Source: CAZBUK01 sp964495085 (GTDB lineage Bacteria; Bacteroidota; Ignavibacteria; T3Sed10-11). From it: 29,394 nt of DNA. The translations under genes were made by a program, and so were the position numbers. Where the stretch lies: the NCBI GenBank assembly GCA_964495085.1, contig CAZBUK010000046.1, positions 1 through 29,394 of the forward strand, in the 5' to 3' direction. Below the pieces are notes generated by a model. That model did not search any database. It worked only from the letters and a program-made list of their open reading frames with translations, and had not been told where the DNA came from. This document shows positions 7,241-15,289 of the stretch, piece by piece; the stretch's first letter is position 1; every line of letters begins with the position of its first letter.

Positions 7241-8389
7241 ATGAATTATGCGCCAGAATATTATAAAGTTATTGTTATTGGTGCCGGACAGGCAGGTTTA
7301 TCTGCCGGATATTATCTAAAAAAACATAATATCCCTTTCATATTACTTGATGCCGGTGAAAGAGTGGGTGATACCTGGAGAAAACGTTGGGATTCCCTCC
7401 GCCTTTTTACTGCCGCTAAGTTTAACGGACTTGCAGGGATGCGGTTCCCGGCATCACCAAATTACTTCCCCACAAAAGATGAAATGGCTGATTATCTTGA
7501 AGACTATGCAGCTCATTTTAAACTTCCTGTTAGCACAGGAATAAAAGTAGATGGTCTTTCAAGAGAGGGTAATTTATATTGTGTAACTGCGGGTGACCGG
7601 CAGTTTCATGCAGAGCATGTTGTAATTGCAATGTCAAGCTTTCAAATTCCCCGCATTCCAAAATTTGCCAAAGAGCTTAATCCGGATATTAAGCAGTTTC
7701 ATTCCCTCGATTACCGCACTCCTTCACAATTTCAGGAAGGCGGGGTTCTTGTAGTTGGTGCCGGTAATTCAGGTGCGGAAATAGCACTCGAAGCTGCGAA
7801 AAATGGTCACCCTGTCTGGCTCTCCGGCAGAGATACGGGTCATGTACCTTTTCATATCGAGGGCATACTCGCAAAATTAATTCTTTTAAGACTTGTAGGT
7901 CGGATTTTATTCCACAGAGTATTAACATTAAATACGCCTATTGGGAGAAAAGTAAGACCGAAAATTATTTCTCAGGGTGGACCCTTAGTCAGAATTAAGC
8001 CAAAGGAATTAGTCAAAGCAGGAATTAACCGGGTGCCGAGAGTAACCGGTGTTCGCGATGGGTTGCCGGTGATAGAAAATGAGCCGATCCCTGATGTGAA
8101 AAATATTGTTTGGTGTACAGGTTTCTATCCATCGTTCTCCTGGATCGATATTCCGGTATTTAATCACAATGAACCGATACATAATCGCGGAGTGATTGAG
8201 AAAGAACCGGGTTTATATTTTACCGGGCTGCATTTCCAGTACGCTTTATCTTCGGGGATGATACACGGAATTAAACGGGATGCTAAATATGTGGTAAATG
8301 TTATTTTACACCGCTTGAAGTCTGACTTACAAAATCTTGCTTCGGAAACACAAGCCGAAAAACAAAACCCGGCGGTGAAAGTTGCTTAA
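7241..8389 (+). CDS. Flavin-containing monooxygenase / FAD-NAD(P)-dependent oxidoreductase
   Basis: The protein has 382 residues; start ATG 7241 with GAGGAAAT upstream. Two Rossmann motifs are clear. The FAD site is VIVIGAGQAGLSAGYYLKKH (GxGxxG at residues 14-19), followed by GDTWRKRWDSLRLFT. The NADPH site is VLVVGAGNSGAEIALEA (residues 173-178). Between them FHSLDYR is a shortened version of the flavin-monooxygenase fingerprint. A WCTGFYPSFSWID segment near residue 290 matches the late FAD-contact region. Members oxygenate amines, sulfides, ketones or indole derivatives using NADPH and O2; the substrate here is unknown. It follows the ester cyclase by 28 bases and is likely in one operon under the upstream TPR-LuxR regulator. 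The downstream 150 bases hold only an AT-rich TTCGAATTTCGAGATTCGG repeat-like stretch. Confidence 0.9.
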   Translation: MNYAPEYYKVIVIGAGQAGLSAGYYLKKHNIPFILLDAGERVGDTWRKRWDSLRLFTAAKFNGLAGMRFPASPNYFPTKDEMADYLEDYAAHFKLPVSTGIKVDGLSREGNLYCVTAGDRQFHAEHVVIAMSSFQIPRIPKFAKELNPDIKQFHSLDYRTPSQFQEGGVLVVGAGNSGAEIALEAAKNGHPVWLSGRDTGHVPFHIEGILAKLILLRLVGRILFHRVLTLNTPIGRKVRPKIISQGGPLVRIKPKELVKAGINRVPRVTGVRDGLPVIENEPIPDVKNIVWCTGFYPSFSWIDIPVFNHNEPIHNRGVIEKEPGLYFTGLHFQYALSSGMIHGIKRDAKYVVNVILHRLKSDLQNLASETQAEKQNPAVKVA

Positions 8390-8541
8390 GAGATAATGGT
8401 TATGTGTCATAGAAAAGATTTCGAATTTCGAGATTCGGATTTAGAATTTCTTCCGCGTTATGTGGGATTTGCATATAAGCAGTTAGTCATATAACTCGAC
8501 ATATGGAGCGCTGCGGAATAGTCGTCCGGTACAGCGCATTG

Positions 8542-9228
8542 TCAGGCGAGTAATTGAATCATATACAAATAATCATGATAACTCATTTTTTCCAGCATCT
8601 TATAGTTTTTGTCCGCCAAAAAGCCGTTCACCTCATCAAAATGTTTAGCTTCGACTAGAATATACTTCGGCCTGTATCTTGAAAAATCTAAACCCTTCAA
8701 GACTTCCAGTTCATATCCCTCGACATCCAAAGAAAAAAAGTCAATATCCGGAAGATCTTTAACTTCATCTAATATAGAGCTCAAAGTACGCGCAGGAACT
8801 GAAACTGAATAAGAGCGAGTCAGGTGTTGTATATCAACACCTGTCTCGATATGTTTGTTCTGTTCATCTTCCGTCTTTAATGATCCGTCAACAACTGACA
8901 TTAAATGGGCATAATGCATCAGTACCGATGGATGTGGGAAATCGTTTGAAACCAAAGCACAATTATATACAATTGAATGAGGCCGCTGGGTTTTACATTT
9001 TTCATATAGCTCGGGAATGCCTTCGATAAGAATCCCTCTCCAGCCGAGTTTTTTCTCAAGATAGTACGTATTGCTTTGAGAGTATCCGTCATTTGCCCCT
9101 GCCTCAATAAAAAAACCATTCCGAAAGTTTAGATATCTCTCAAGCTTTCTATCCAGGTCATTTATGGATGGGCGTGGATTCTTATATATACGGGACTTGA
9201 GCGCAGATAGTACCCTGCGAATTTTCAT
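8542..9228 (-). CDS. FkbM-family SAM-dependent methyltransferase
   Basis: This 228-residue protein starts at ATG 9228 behind AAGGAAAGAAG. SAM motif I is FFIEAGANDGYSQSNTYYLE (residues ~39-58), followed by GWRGILIEGIPELY. The later IDFFSLDVEGYELEVLKGLD is the hallmark second half of the FkbM domain. FkbM proteins O-methylate sugars, polyketides or surface glycans. Here there are no glycosyltransferases nearby, so the substrate is not predictable. The gene is AT-rich, unlike the GC-rich hydrolase and methyltransferase upstream, suggesting a separate origin. The C-terminus (YHDYLYMIQLLA) is complete. Confidence 0.9.
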   Translation of the reverse strand: MKIRRVLSALKSRIYKNPRPSINDLDRKLERYLNFRNGFFIEAGANDGYSQSNTYYLEKKLGWRGILIEGIPELYEKCKTQRPHSIVYNCALVSNDFPHPSVLMHYAHLMSVVDGSLKTEDEQNKHIETGVDIQHLTRSYSVSVPARTLSSILDEVKDLPDIDFFSLDVEGYELEVLKGLDFSRYRPKYILVEAKHFDEVNGFLADKNYKMLEKMSYHDYLYMIQLLA

Positions 9229-9264
9229 CTTCTTTCCTTTTGTTTAGATTTGCATCGCACGTAA

Positions 9265-9477
9265 CTATTGAGTAAAAGGTTTCCAGAGAATCCTACTATC
9301 CGGCTCGATTTTCTCACGATATAGAACTTCAAAGCCGATTCTTGTTCGCTCGTCAATACACTGATTGGTTTGATTCCGGGTAAGCCTTCTCCTTTGCAGG
9401 CTGACGAACGCCATACAGTCCATATGCGGGCACGGCAGGCGACAGTAAGCTGCAGCGGCCTGATAAACGGTATGCAT
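9265..9477 (-). CDS. Small hypothetical protein with a strong ribosome binding site
   Basis: A 70-residue frame starts at ATG 9477. A textbook AGGAGGT (9482-9488) sits four bases upstream and touches the stop codon of the alpha/beta hydrolase, so the two would be translationally coupled. The peptide begins MHTVYQAAAAYCRLPCPHMD and contains basic stretches (LQRRRLTRNQTNQ) and EVLYREKIEPDSRILWKPF. It carries four cysteines in the first third (C-x4-C ... C), reminiscent of a small metal site, but I do not recognise a family. It could be a remnant of a larger gene. The ribosome binding site is the main support. Confidence 0.42.
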   Translation of the reverse strand: MHTVYQAAAAYCRLPCPHMDCMAFVSLQRRRLTRNQTNQCIDERTRIGFEVLYREKIEPDSRILWKPFTQ

Positions 9478-9487
9478 CGCCACCTCC

Positions 9488-10276
9488 TCATGATTCCAGG
9501 AACCGAACCACCTCGCTGATCAAGACATCGGGAGCGGTGATCATTGCAGTATGTCTCTGCCCGGGAAGTATCACGATCCGCGCATCGGGCAAAGCATCCG
9601 ATACCCCTTTCGCGTTCGCCGACTCGATGGCAGGACTGTCGCCGCCGACCATCAAAAGGGTCGGAGTGTGCATATTCTTGAAGCGCTCGTCAACGAATAC
9701 GTAACCCTGCTCCGCCCTCATCTCACGCGGAATGGTAGGTGCATTCCGCAACCGCGCAGCCCAGTCGTGTCGCTGAGACCGCAGGAGCTCGATTTCCTCC
9801 GGCGGTCTCTGAATCACCTCGCGCATCAATGCTATCAACATGCCCTCGGTGTCACCCGCTTCAAGCAAGGCTTCGAGCCGCTGGATTATTCCGGGCGCAT
9901 AATAATCTGCGCCGCTCAGCGGCACTCCTTCGTAGAGAATCAATCGACGCAGGTTCGATGTCAGTAATGCCGCCTCGGTCGCGCAAAGAGCGCCATAAGA
10001 GTGTGCGAGCAGGTTCACGGGCTCGTCTACGGAGTCGACGACTGCGGCTATGTCCTCTGCCTCGCGCTGCAGTTCGTACGCGGGGGAATCTCCGCTGCCG
10101 CCTCGACCGCGCCGGTCCATCGCGTAGATCGTGAAGCGTCTTTCAAGTTCCGGAAGGACGAACCGCCAGGCGGTCATGTGGTCATAGGACGCTCCATGGA
10201 CGAGCAGCAATGGCGGCCCGGTGCCGCTGCGCCGGAATGCGATGCGGGTTCCGTCGCCGGACGTCACAGTATACAT
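9488..10276 (-). CDS. Alpha/beta-fold hydrolase
   Basis: The protein has 262 residues from ATG 10276 (MYTVTSGDGTRIAFRRSGTG), preceded by GGGAGGGC; a longer frame to 10348 lacks family similarity. Features in order: the oxyanion-hole strand LLLVHGAS (24-30), the YAMDRRGRGGSGDS turn, the nucleophile elbow LLAHSYGALCA with Ser93, Asp213 in MVGGDSP and His242 in LPGQRHTAM. The elbow reads A-H-S-Y-G rather than G-x-S-x-G, a common variant. Members hydrolyse esters, lactones, haloalkanes or epoxides; the substrate is unknown here. It is GC-rich, downstream of a SAM methyltransferase on the same strand but 140 bases apart, so co-transcription is possible but not certain. Confidence 0.9.
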   Translation of the reverse strand: MYTVTSGDGTRIAFRRSGTGPPLLLVHGASYDHMTAWRFVLPELERRFTIYAMDRRGRGGSGDSPAYELQREAEDIAAVVDSVDEPVNLLAHSYGALCATEAALLTSNLRRLILYEGVPLSGADYYAPGIIQRLEALLEAGDTEGMLIALMREVIQRPPEEIELLRSQRHDWAARLRNAPTIPREMRAEQGYVFVDERFKNMHTPTLLMVGGDSPAIESANAKGVSDALPDARIVILPGQRHTAMITAPDVLISEVVRFLES

Positions 10277-10416
10277 ATGCCCTCCCGTGCTCCGGTTGAT
10301 TAGTGAAAATGTGTACCCGTACCCGCCCCCGCGATGAGCTGCCACCATCCTCTCACGTCCGAATCGGGCTCGTAATGAGGGGCGGTCGCGTACACAAAGG
10401 CCGCCTACAGATGCTC

Positions 10417-11133
10417 CTACACGTCGTTGAGGCGGTATTTCGAGTAGTAGATTTTCGCTTCGAGTCTGGCATTATCGAACTCAGACCGGAGATCCGCTTC
10501 AAGTACTGGAAAGAAATCCGAGTTGTGGTACATCTCCGCAAATCGATAGAGACGGTTCGAGTCTGATAGCAGTATATGGGCAAGATCGGACGCCCTCATA
10601 TCCACAGCGATGCGATCCCTTCCGACCGCCAACTCCTCGAAGCCGACCTCTCCGGAGAAGTTAACCCGGTGATCGTAGTCGGACTCGCCCGCGTGTAGCT
10701 CCATCCCGAACCGCTGTAAAACCTTCTCGAGCAAGATCTCGAAATCGTAAACGACAACGACGGCATCTTCCCGGCACACTCTTCGCAGCTGCCCGCATGC
10801 AGCTCCGGTGTCTGCATAGAAGAGTGATCCCGCGAACGTGACAACGTCGACCGAGCGGTCTGGCAGCGGTATGCGCTCCGCGGCGCCTTCCAGGTAGGTT
10901 ACCTGCGTATGCGCCGTGGCCCGACTCAGCATCCACGGACTCGGATCGATCCCATACACCCGAGCGCAGTGTCCGGATAGCGCGATCGCCGAGTAGCCGG
11001 TCCCGCAACCCACGTCCAGTCCAAGAGAGAATGACTCATCGGTGGAGAGGAGCCGTTGCAGGATCATACGGTGCAGCGGCGGGCGGTACGCGGCGTAGTG
11101 GGCTGCCGCGATTTCGTCATACTGTTCAGTCAT
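10417..11133 (-). CDS. Class I SAM-dependent methyltransferase (Methyltransf_11 type)
   Basis: This 238-residue protein starts MTEQYDEIAAAHYAAYRPPL at 11133. Motif I is LGLDVGCGTGYSAIALSG (residues ~38-55) and the acidic motif II loop is VYGIDPSPWML. AAERIPLPDRSVDVVTFAGS corresponds to motifs IV-V of UbiE-like small-molecule methyltransferases. The C-terminal third (SEFDNARLEAKIYYSKYRL) is helical and presumably forms the substrate lid. Substrates of such proteins range from quinones to metabolites and cannot be predicted. The gene is GC-rich. It is separated from the upstream membrane protein by 170 bases that include a diverged repeat (11224-11273). Confidence 0.9.
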   Translation of the reverse strand: MTEQYDEIAAAHYAAYRPPLHRMILQRLLSTDESFSLGLDVGCGTGYSAIALSGHCARVYGIDPSPWMLSRATAHTQVTYLEGAAERIPLPDRSVDVVTFAGSLFYADTGAACGQLRRVCREDAVVVVYDFEILLEKVLQRFGMELHAGESDYDHRVNFSGEVGFEELAVGRDRIAVDMRASDLAHILLSDSNRLYRFAEMYHNSDFFPVLEADLRSEFDNARLEAKIYYSKYRLNDV

Positions 11134-11223
11134 ATCGTCTCTGATCCGACATATACCTCACTATCTGCAACACCGCGTGCCTTTTCATCCACTTCAAAGC
11201 CGGTCAATCAACCTGAGCCCGGT

Positions 11224-11273
11224 AAAGTGAATCCCGACAAAGCACCGCCATTCTCCCTCCCCGCTCTTGCATC
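11224..11273. repeat. Copy B of a 50-base dispersed repeat
   Basis: This 50-base segment matches 12311-12360 at 41 of 50 positions, including an unbroken 16-base core (ACCGCCATTCTCCCT region). On the minus strand both copies read GEWRCF-x-x-IH in one frame, and two of the differences there are synonymous. It starts 34 bases after the stop of the 11307-12254 gene. Confidence 0.7.
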
Positions 11274-11306
11274 ACGATGAAGTGACTCGCCCGGCACCGG
11301 CGATAA

Positions 11307-12254
11307 TCAACTTAACAGCGAGTAGGTAATCAACAACTTTCCATTTTCCTGCCATTTGATCCAACCTTTATCCCGGGATTGGAAGCGCTCATCCAATAGT
11401 TCCACCTCCATCCAATGACTGGATATCCTCAAGGGTTTCAAAAAAGTATATTGGGTTGAAACAGGCGCCCCATGCGATAACGGTTTAACGCGAACAGGAT
11501 AATCCTGAGGATACAATTGCTCCACACTATTGATTGTTAATAAAAATTCCGGCCAAAACCGCACATCAAATTTAAACCGATCCATAAACGCGGTTTGTCC
11601 ATCGGTTTCATTGACCATGACCTCTATAAATTCAGCTTGAAGAGAAACAACATGAAGAAAGAGCATATTGTAGTCGAGTTTAAGATGCGCGGGGACAAAC
11701 CATGGCGGCGCCGAAGCGAGCTCGAATCCCGTTTCGCGGCGCTCAAATACCAGGCTGTCGGTTGGCATGTGATCGGAGACGGGTTTTTCCAGGTTCAGAT
11801 CGCCGTAGAAATAAACAACGCGATTTTCATAATACATAGGCGCTGCCATCCCAAGGCCCATCGGCGGAAAGTCATCACCCGCATTAGTTTGAGCGTACGC
11901 TGTGGGTGTCGTAGAGGATGCTTGTCCGGATGTTGGTTGAGTCCGTAGATTCAAAGCATCCTGACGGGTTTGAAATCGATATATAAAAAGGGCGATAAGC
12001 AAAAGGAATAGTGCCGCAAAAATCTTATTGAGCAGTATCACAAGGTTTTCCTTTACAAGCCTAGCCGTTACGATGGCTGCGATGAAAGCAACGAATCCCG
12101 AGATTACTCCATAGCCCAAAACAATGGCGCTGCCGGCTAACCCCTGGTTTTTACCCGCACCGGTAATACCCGCCAAAATAGTCCCCAGCAGGAGGAATAA
12201 GAGCGCTGACAGAATGTAAAACAAAATATTCGATGGTTTATAGAATGCTTTCAT
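11307..12254 (-). CDS. Membrane-anchored protein of unknown function
   Basis: The protein is 315 residues long and starts at ATG 12254 (MKAFYKPSNILFYILSALLF). Three hydrophobic segments occupy about residues 8-30, 38-64 and 73-92. A Ser/Thr/Gln-rich linker (PTSGQASSTTPTAYAQTNAG) leads to a ~190-residue soluble domain with many aromatic residues (MAAPMYYENRVVYFYGDLNL, RFKFDVRFWPEFLLTINSVE). The domain ends with WIKWQENGKLLITYSLLS. The soluble part probably faces the periplasm and looks beta-rich. I recognise no named family and no catalytic motif. Its start overlaps the end of an antisense-irrelevant frame shared with the 12311 repeat, and no ribosome binding site stands out apart from AAAGGGCTCGG six bases before the ATG, which is acceptable. 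Confidence 0.75.
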   Translation of the reverse strand: MKAFYKPSNILFYILSALLFLLLGTILAGITGAGKNQGLAGSAIVLGYGVISGFVAFIAAIVTARLVKENLVILLNKIFAALFLLLIALFIYRFQTRQDALNLRTQPTSGQASSTTPTAYAQTNAGDDFPPMGLGMAAPMYYENRVVYFYGDLNLEKPVSDHMPTDSLVFERRETGFELASAPPWFVPAHLKLDYNMLFLHVVSLQAEFIEVMVNETDGQTAFMDRFKFDVRFWPEFLLTINSVEQLYPQDYPVRVKPLSHGAPVSTQYTFLKPLRISSHWMEVELLDERFQSRDKGWIKWQENGKLLITYSLLS

Positions 12255-12310
12255 TCCGAGCCCTTTAATTTAATTGCGGTAATGGCGTCTGCTTCTTCGG
12301 TTGGCCGCGG

Positions 12311-12360
12311 AGAGTGAATCTCGAGGAAACACCGCCATTCTCCCTGCCCGGTCTTGCGCC
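12311..12360. repeat. Copy A of a 50-base dispersed repeat
   Basis: Partner of 11224-11273 (41 of 50 identical). It begins 40 bases after the stop of the deletion relic at 12400, almost the same distance as copy B from its upstream gene. Both copies are thus 3' attachments of minus-strand genes. Confidence 0.7.
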
Positions 12361-12399
12361 GTTGGATTACATTCCGCTCCCTTCTGCGCCTTGTCTCCG

Positions 12400-12656
12400 C
12401 TACTTCTTTCCCGAGGCCAGTCCGTTCAGGGTATTCTCTAACTCGCTCAATGTACCGGCGAAGGCATTCGCCGCTGACGTTCAAGTCCCAGGGTTGTAAC
12501 TGAGGCCTGGGCTGATTCCAAATAGAGGAGGACACGTTTTGTGACATCCGGGCTATCCTGAGCTTTTTTAAGAATAGGGGCGATTTGTTGCCCCAACTCA
12601 AGCAGCGACTTACCTGCCGCGATTGCGGTAGTGATGTCCATGGTTAGATTTCCCAT
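12400..12656 (-). pseudogene. Helical cassette-type protein with an internal deletion
   Basis: The N-terminal part from ATG 12656 (or 12641) reads MGNLTMDITTAIAAGKSLLE, LGQQIAPILKKAQDSPDVTK and RVLLYLESAQASVTTLGLER, then runs out of frame. Another frame carries a coherent C-terminus, NAFAGTLSELENTLNGLASG KK, ending at TAG 12400. From memory such proteins are ~150 or more residues, with a helical middle section between LERQ and the final ELENTLNGL helix. That middle is missing here, so an out-of-frame internal deletion near 12465 is the best explanation. The function of the family is unknown to me. Upstream frames to 12722 show nothing recognisable. Confidence 0.6.
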
Positions 12657-12841
12657 TCGTTTGAGAATTCGGTCTTTGGCGCTCACGACGACCTGCCGAT
12701 AACCAGCCAATGTCGAGAGCAATTGTCAGCTGCATTGGATTGTTATACGGCGCTTGGCGAACCGGATACCTGCGCAGAGTTTTAATAGCTCAATTTCCGG
12801 AAAGTACTGCAGGATTTGTCCGTCACACTGGCCGCAAACGG

Positions 12842-13198
12842 TTACGGCTGTTTATTGAACATTAGGTAAGTTGTCAGTTTGTTGATTCTACCGTTCGAGA
12901 AATGAAATACATCGCAGAATACCGCATCAAGTATATTGCCGTCTTTCATCCTAGCTTTAACCGCTCCTTCGGCAATCACAATAGTATCTTCCTCGACCAG
13001 GCGTGTTATGGTGATGTCCGGATGTCCGTCGGCATTTGGGTTTTCAATTTCTTTATCAAACGCTTCTTTACCTTCGTGATGAAAAAAACCGGGCATATCC
13101 CATACCACGTCATCAGTCAGGCATGCTAATATTTTCGCATGGTCGGTCGCTCTGAAACCGTCCATGTATGTTTCTACAATTTGTTTTTGATAACTCAT
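12842..13198 (-). CDS. NTF2-like / SnoaL-like protein
   Basis: The protein has 118 residues and starts MSYQKQIVETYMDGFRATDH at ATG 13198. The pattern of an N-terminal helix (YMDGFRATDHAKILACLTDD), VVWDMPGFFHHEGKEAFDKE, a central strand pair (TIVIAEGAVKARMKDG) and FCDVFHFSNGRINKLTTYLM is that of the SnoaL/nuclear-transport-factor-2 superfamily. Members include ketosteroid isomerases, limonene-epoxide hydrolases and many proteins of unknown function. The HH and D pair in the pocket are compatible with catalysis but not diagnostic. It stands alone, with moderate GC content. The 216 bases to the next gene contain no gene I can support. Confidence 0.85.
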   Translation of the reverse strand: MSYQKQIVETYMDGFRATDHAKILACLTDDVVWDMPGFFHHEGKEAFDKEIENPNADGHPDITITRLVEEDTIVIAEGAVKARMKDGNILDAVFCDVFHFSNGRINKLTTYLMFNKQP

Positions 13199-13414
13199 CT
13201 TGATTTTGTTATCAGAAAATGAATATCAATGATTAGTACTGAAATTTAAATATTCGTTCAGTTGCCCGGCTCTCGTAACTTCGAATTCCTGATGGGGGAT
13301 GCGGTCTGACCCTCCAGCTCAGCGACGGACAGCGAAGCAGGCTGTCGGCTACGCCCGGCTGTCATCGCGGGTGCCTTGGACGAATTCTCATCTCTATGGA
13401 GGGACTGGATACCT

Positions 13415-13804
13415 TTACTTCAATCGCTCAAGCCGGCCATTGCGACGAATCAGATTCTTGTAGTCCCACTGAATATCTCGGGCCTTGGCCAGCCAGCGCT
13501 GCAGTTTCTTCGTGTCAACCTGGTCGACGGAAGTGTACCGCGCTTCTGCTGCTTTGAAGCTCCCCTCCTTTTTCAGCCCTTCCTCCTCAAACGACTGACC
13601 GCTCCAGAAGAGCAAGCGGACGCAGTGCTTCAGCTTGCTGTACCCGACTACCGGGTTTTCATCGAGAAACCATACCGGATGGGAGTGCCATATCTTGTTC
13701 TCCGCCTCCGGCAAGTTGCGGTCTATGTGCTTTGCCAGAAGTTGACAGATCGCCCGATCGTTCGGCTCCTGGGACTCATTATATTTTTTCGTGCCCGGGT
13801 GCAA
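13415..13804 (-). CDS. DUF1801 domain protein
   Basis: This protein of ~130 residues opens at a TTG (13804) with GTGAGG upstream; a stop lies four codons before, so no longer form exists. The sequence includes NDRAICQLLAKHIDRNLPEA, NKIWHSHPVWFLDENPVVGY, RLLFWSGQSFEEEGL and the terminal QRWLAKARDIQWDYKNLIRR. This matches the DUF1801/YdhG-like fold (HP-x-WF, FWSG and a late DYKNL). Related domains bind small hydrophobic ligands or iron-sulfur chaperone partners, but this branch is uncharacterised. The intergenic stretch upstream (13805-13936) is very AT-rich and presumably holds its promoter. Confidence 0.88.
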   Translation of the reverse strand: MHPGTKKYNESQEPNDRAICQLLAKHIDRNLPEAENKIWHSHPVWFLDENPVVGYSKLKHCVRLLFWSGQSFEEEGLKKEGSFKAAEARYTSVDQVDTKKLQRWLAKARDIQWDYKNLIRRNGRLERLK

Positions 13805-13936
13805 CGCGATTCCTCACTTTCGTGTCGCCGGTAGTTGCTTTCGCAAACTCTTTATCTGAACACGTACACATAAACACTCAAACATAGTAAAATATAAAAC
13901 TTATAAAATCAATTCTCACCTTATGCAGTACCCTCG

Positions 13937-14575
13937 CTAATCGAATACCACCTTTTCCCTCCCCACCTCCACTTCACCGTATTTGAGATCGCCGGCGCGT
14001 TCGTATACGTGCAGGACGGCACCAGGGGCGGTCTGCTGTGTGTCGACAAGCCGGAAGCTCGCCGGGATCGTGCCCTCTCCGAACAGTCGCTTGCCGGCGC
14101 CGAGCACGACGGGGAATTGCCAGATGCGAAGCGTATCGATAAGATCATGCTTGAGGAGAGTCTGGATGAGGTTGCCGCTGCCGTGGACCTGAATCTCTCC
14201 CCCTTCCTGCAGTTTCAGCTTTTTCACTTCCTCAGCAACATCGCCCTTGAGTAGGCGGGAATTGTTCCAGACGACTTTATCGAGCGTTCGCGAAGCGACG
14301 TACTTCGGCCGGGTGTTGAGAGCCGTTGCGATCTCGTCCGCCGGATCGGTTGACCGGGGCCACGAAGCCGCGAAGATCTCATAGGTCTTCCGGCCAAGCA
14401 GGAAGGCGCCGGCTTGTTTGGTCCAACCGGTCATAATCTCACCGAACTTCTCGTCGAAATACGGAACCAACCAGCCGCCGTGGCGGAATCCGCCGTCCCG
14501 ATCCTCGTCGGGACCACCGGGGGCCTGCATGATCCCGTCCAGTGTAATGAACGTTCCTACAACCAGTTTTCCCAT
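13937..14575 (-). CDS. Dihydrofolate reductase family protein
   Basis: The protein has 212 residues from ATG 14575 (MGKLVVGTFITLDGIMQAPG). That ATG sits seven bases after GAGG, better spaced than the ATG two codons earlier at 14581. Family features: the T-LDG motif, GAFLLGRKTYEIFAASWP (the GR-x-TYE nucleotide-site motif), YVASRTLDKVVWNNSRLL, the GEIQVHGSGNLIQTLLKHDL phosphate-binding segment and LRIWQFPVVLGAGKRLF. The fold is that of RibD C-terminal reductases, which use NADPH. The physiological substrate of stand-alone copies is unknown. It is more canonical than the relative at 1213-1863. The following AHSA1 protein lies upstream on the same strand, 190 bases away across a dispersed repeat. 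Confidence 0.92.
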   Translation of the reverse strand: MGKLVVGTFITLDGIMQAPGGPDEDRDGGFRHGGWLVPYFDEKFGEIMTGWTKQAGAFLLGRKTYEIFAASWPRSTDPADEIATALNTRPKYVASRTLDKVVWNNSRLLKGDVAEEVKKLKLQEGGEIQVHGSGNLIQTLLKHDLIDTLRIWQFPVVLGAGKRLFGEGTIPASFRLVDTQQTAPGAVLHVYERAGDLKYGEVEVGREKVVFD

Positions 14576-14640
14576 ATTCATATCCTCGATAATTTGTTGT
14601 CACTGACTCCGATATAAATTACATAGATTCGGTAGCTCCC

Positions 14641-14707
14641 TTGCAGCCTCACCCCCGATCCCCCTGCCCCGCTCAGGCGTGGTCTCCGCTCAGTCGCGGA
14701 GAGGGGA
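14641..14707. repeat. Dispersed CTCACCCCC...GAGAGGGGAG-type repeat
   Basis: A C-rich strand (CCTCACCCCCGATCCCCCTG) is followed by the hairpin CTCCGC (14684-14689)/GCGGAG (14696-14701) and GAGGGGAGC. This type of intergenic repeat is scattered through many MAG-derived genomes. It lies just upstream of the DHFR-like gene at 13937. Confidence 0.55.
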
Positions 14708-14775
14708 GCCAGGTTGGTATTAATTTTCAAGCTTTGACATCTACATGGTATTGTATGAGATCCGATGGGACAGTT

Positions 14776-15183
14776 TTATTTCGCCTCCACATACCGTGCG
14801 AATTTGTTAAGGATTGCCTGCCAACCGGCGCGCTGGAGTTCGGGCGTGTTCTCGGTCTCGGCGTCGAAGATCTCCTTTACAAGGACGCCGTCGGCGAGCT
14901 CGGCGAATTCGACGCTGACTTCCCGGTCATCGCTCATCCGGTATTCGATGCTCTTATATGGATCGATTCGGGTGTATATCCCCTCGAAATTGAAGCCCTC
15001 GCTCCCGTCTTTTGCCTCCATCCGCGCCGAGAATCTGCCGCCTTCACGCAAATCGACGACGCTCGCCGTCGTGTGCCAATCGTCCGAGGCGGCGTTCCAT
15101 TGTTTGATATCCTCCGGATTGTTCCACGCCCGCCAGACGGCATGCAAATCGGATTTGACGATGGCCTCGATGGTTATTTTCAT
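14776..15183 (-). CDS. SRPBCC / AHSA1-family protein
   Basis: The protein is 135 residues, with ATG 15183 preceded by GAGGAGATCGACAT. MKITIEAIVKSDLHAVWRAW, NNPEDIKQWNAASDDWHTTA, VDLREGGRFSARMEAKDGSE and the closing GWQAILNKFARYVEA match the activator-of-Hsp90-ATPase-homologue 1 (AHSA1) branch of the START/SRPBCC fold. It is a helix-grip fold with a deep hydrophobic pocket. The bacterial members bind unknown ligands and are frequent partners of DUF1801, YdeI and DHFR-like genes in accessory clusters, as seen here. The protein is complete, cytoplasmic and free of anchors. Confidence 0.92.
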   Translation of the reverse strand: MKITIEAIVKSDLHAVWRAWNNPEDIKQWNAASDDWHTTASVVDLREGGRFSARMEAKDGSEGFNFEGIYTRIDPYKSIEYRMSDDREVSVEFAELADGVLVKEIFDAETENTPELQRAGWQAILNKFARYVEAK

Positions 15184-15289
15184 ATGTCGATCTCCTCGTA
15201 TGTGAATGTTTACATCACTTAGTCGATTCGCAAGTCACGAAATCGACATCCTCCTGGAATTCTCCTCATCGCGTAAACATCGCTTTCCT

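Noticed and set aside
9225..9491. 88-residue minus-strand ORF MRRWRCIPFIRPLQLT
   Set aside because: Overlaps in another frame the 9265-9477 ORF, which has a better-placed ATG and ribosome binding site.
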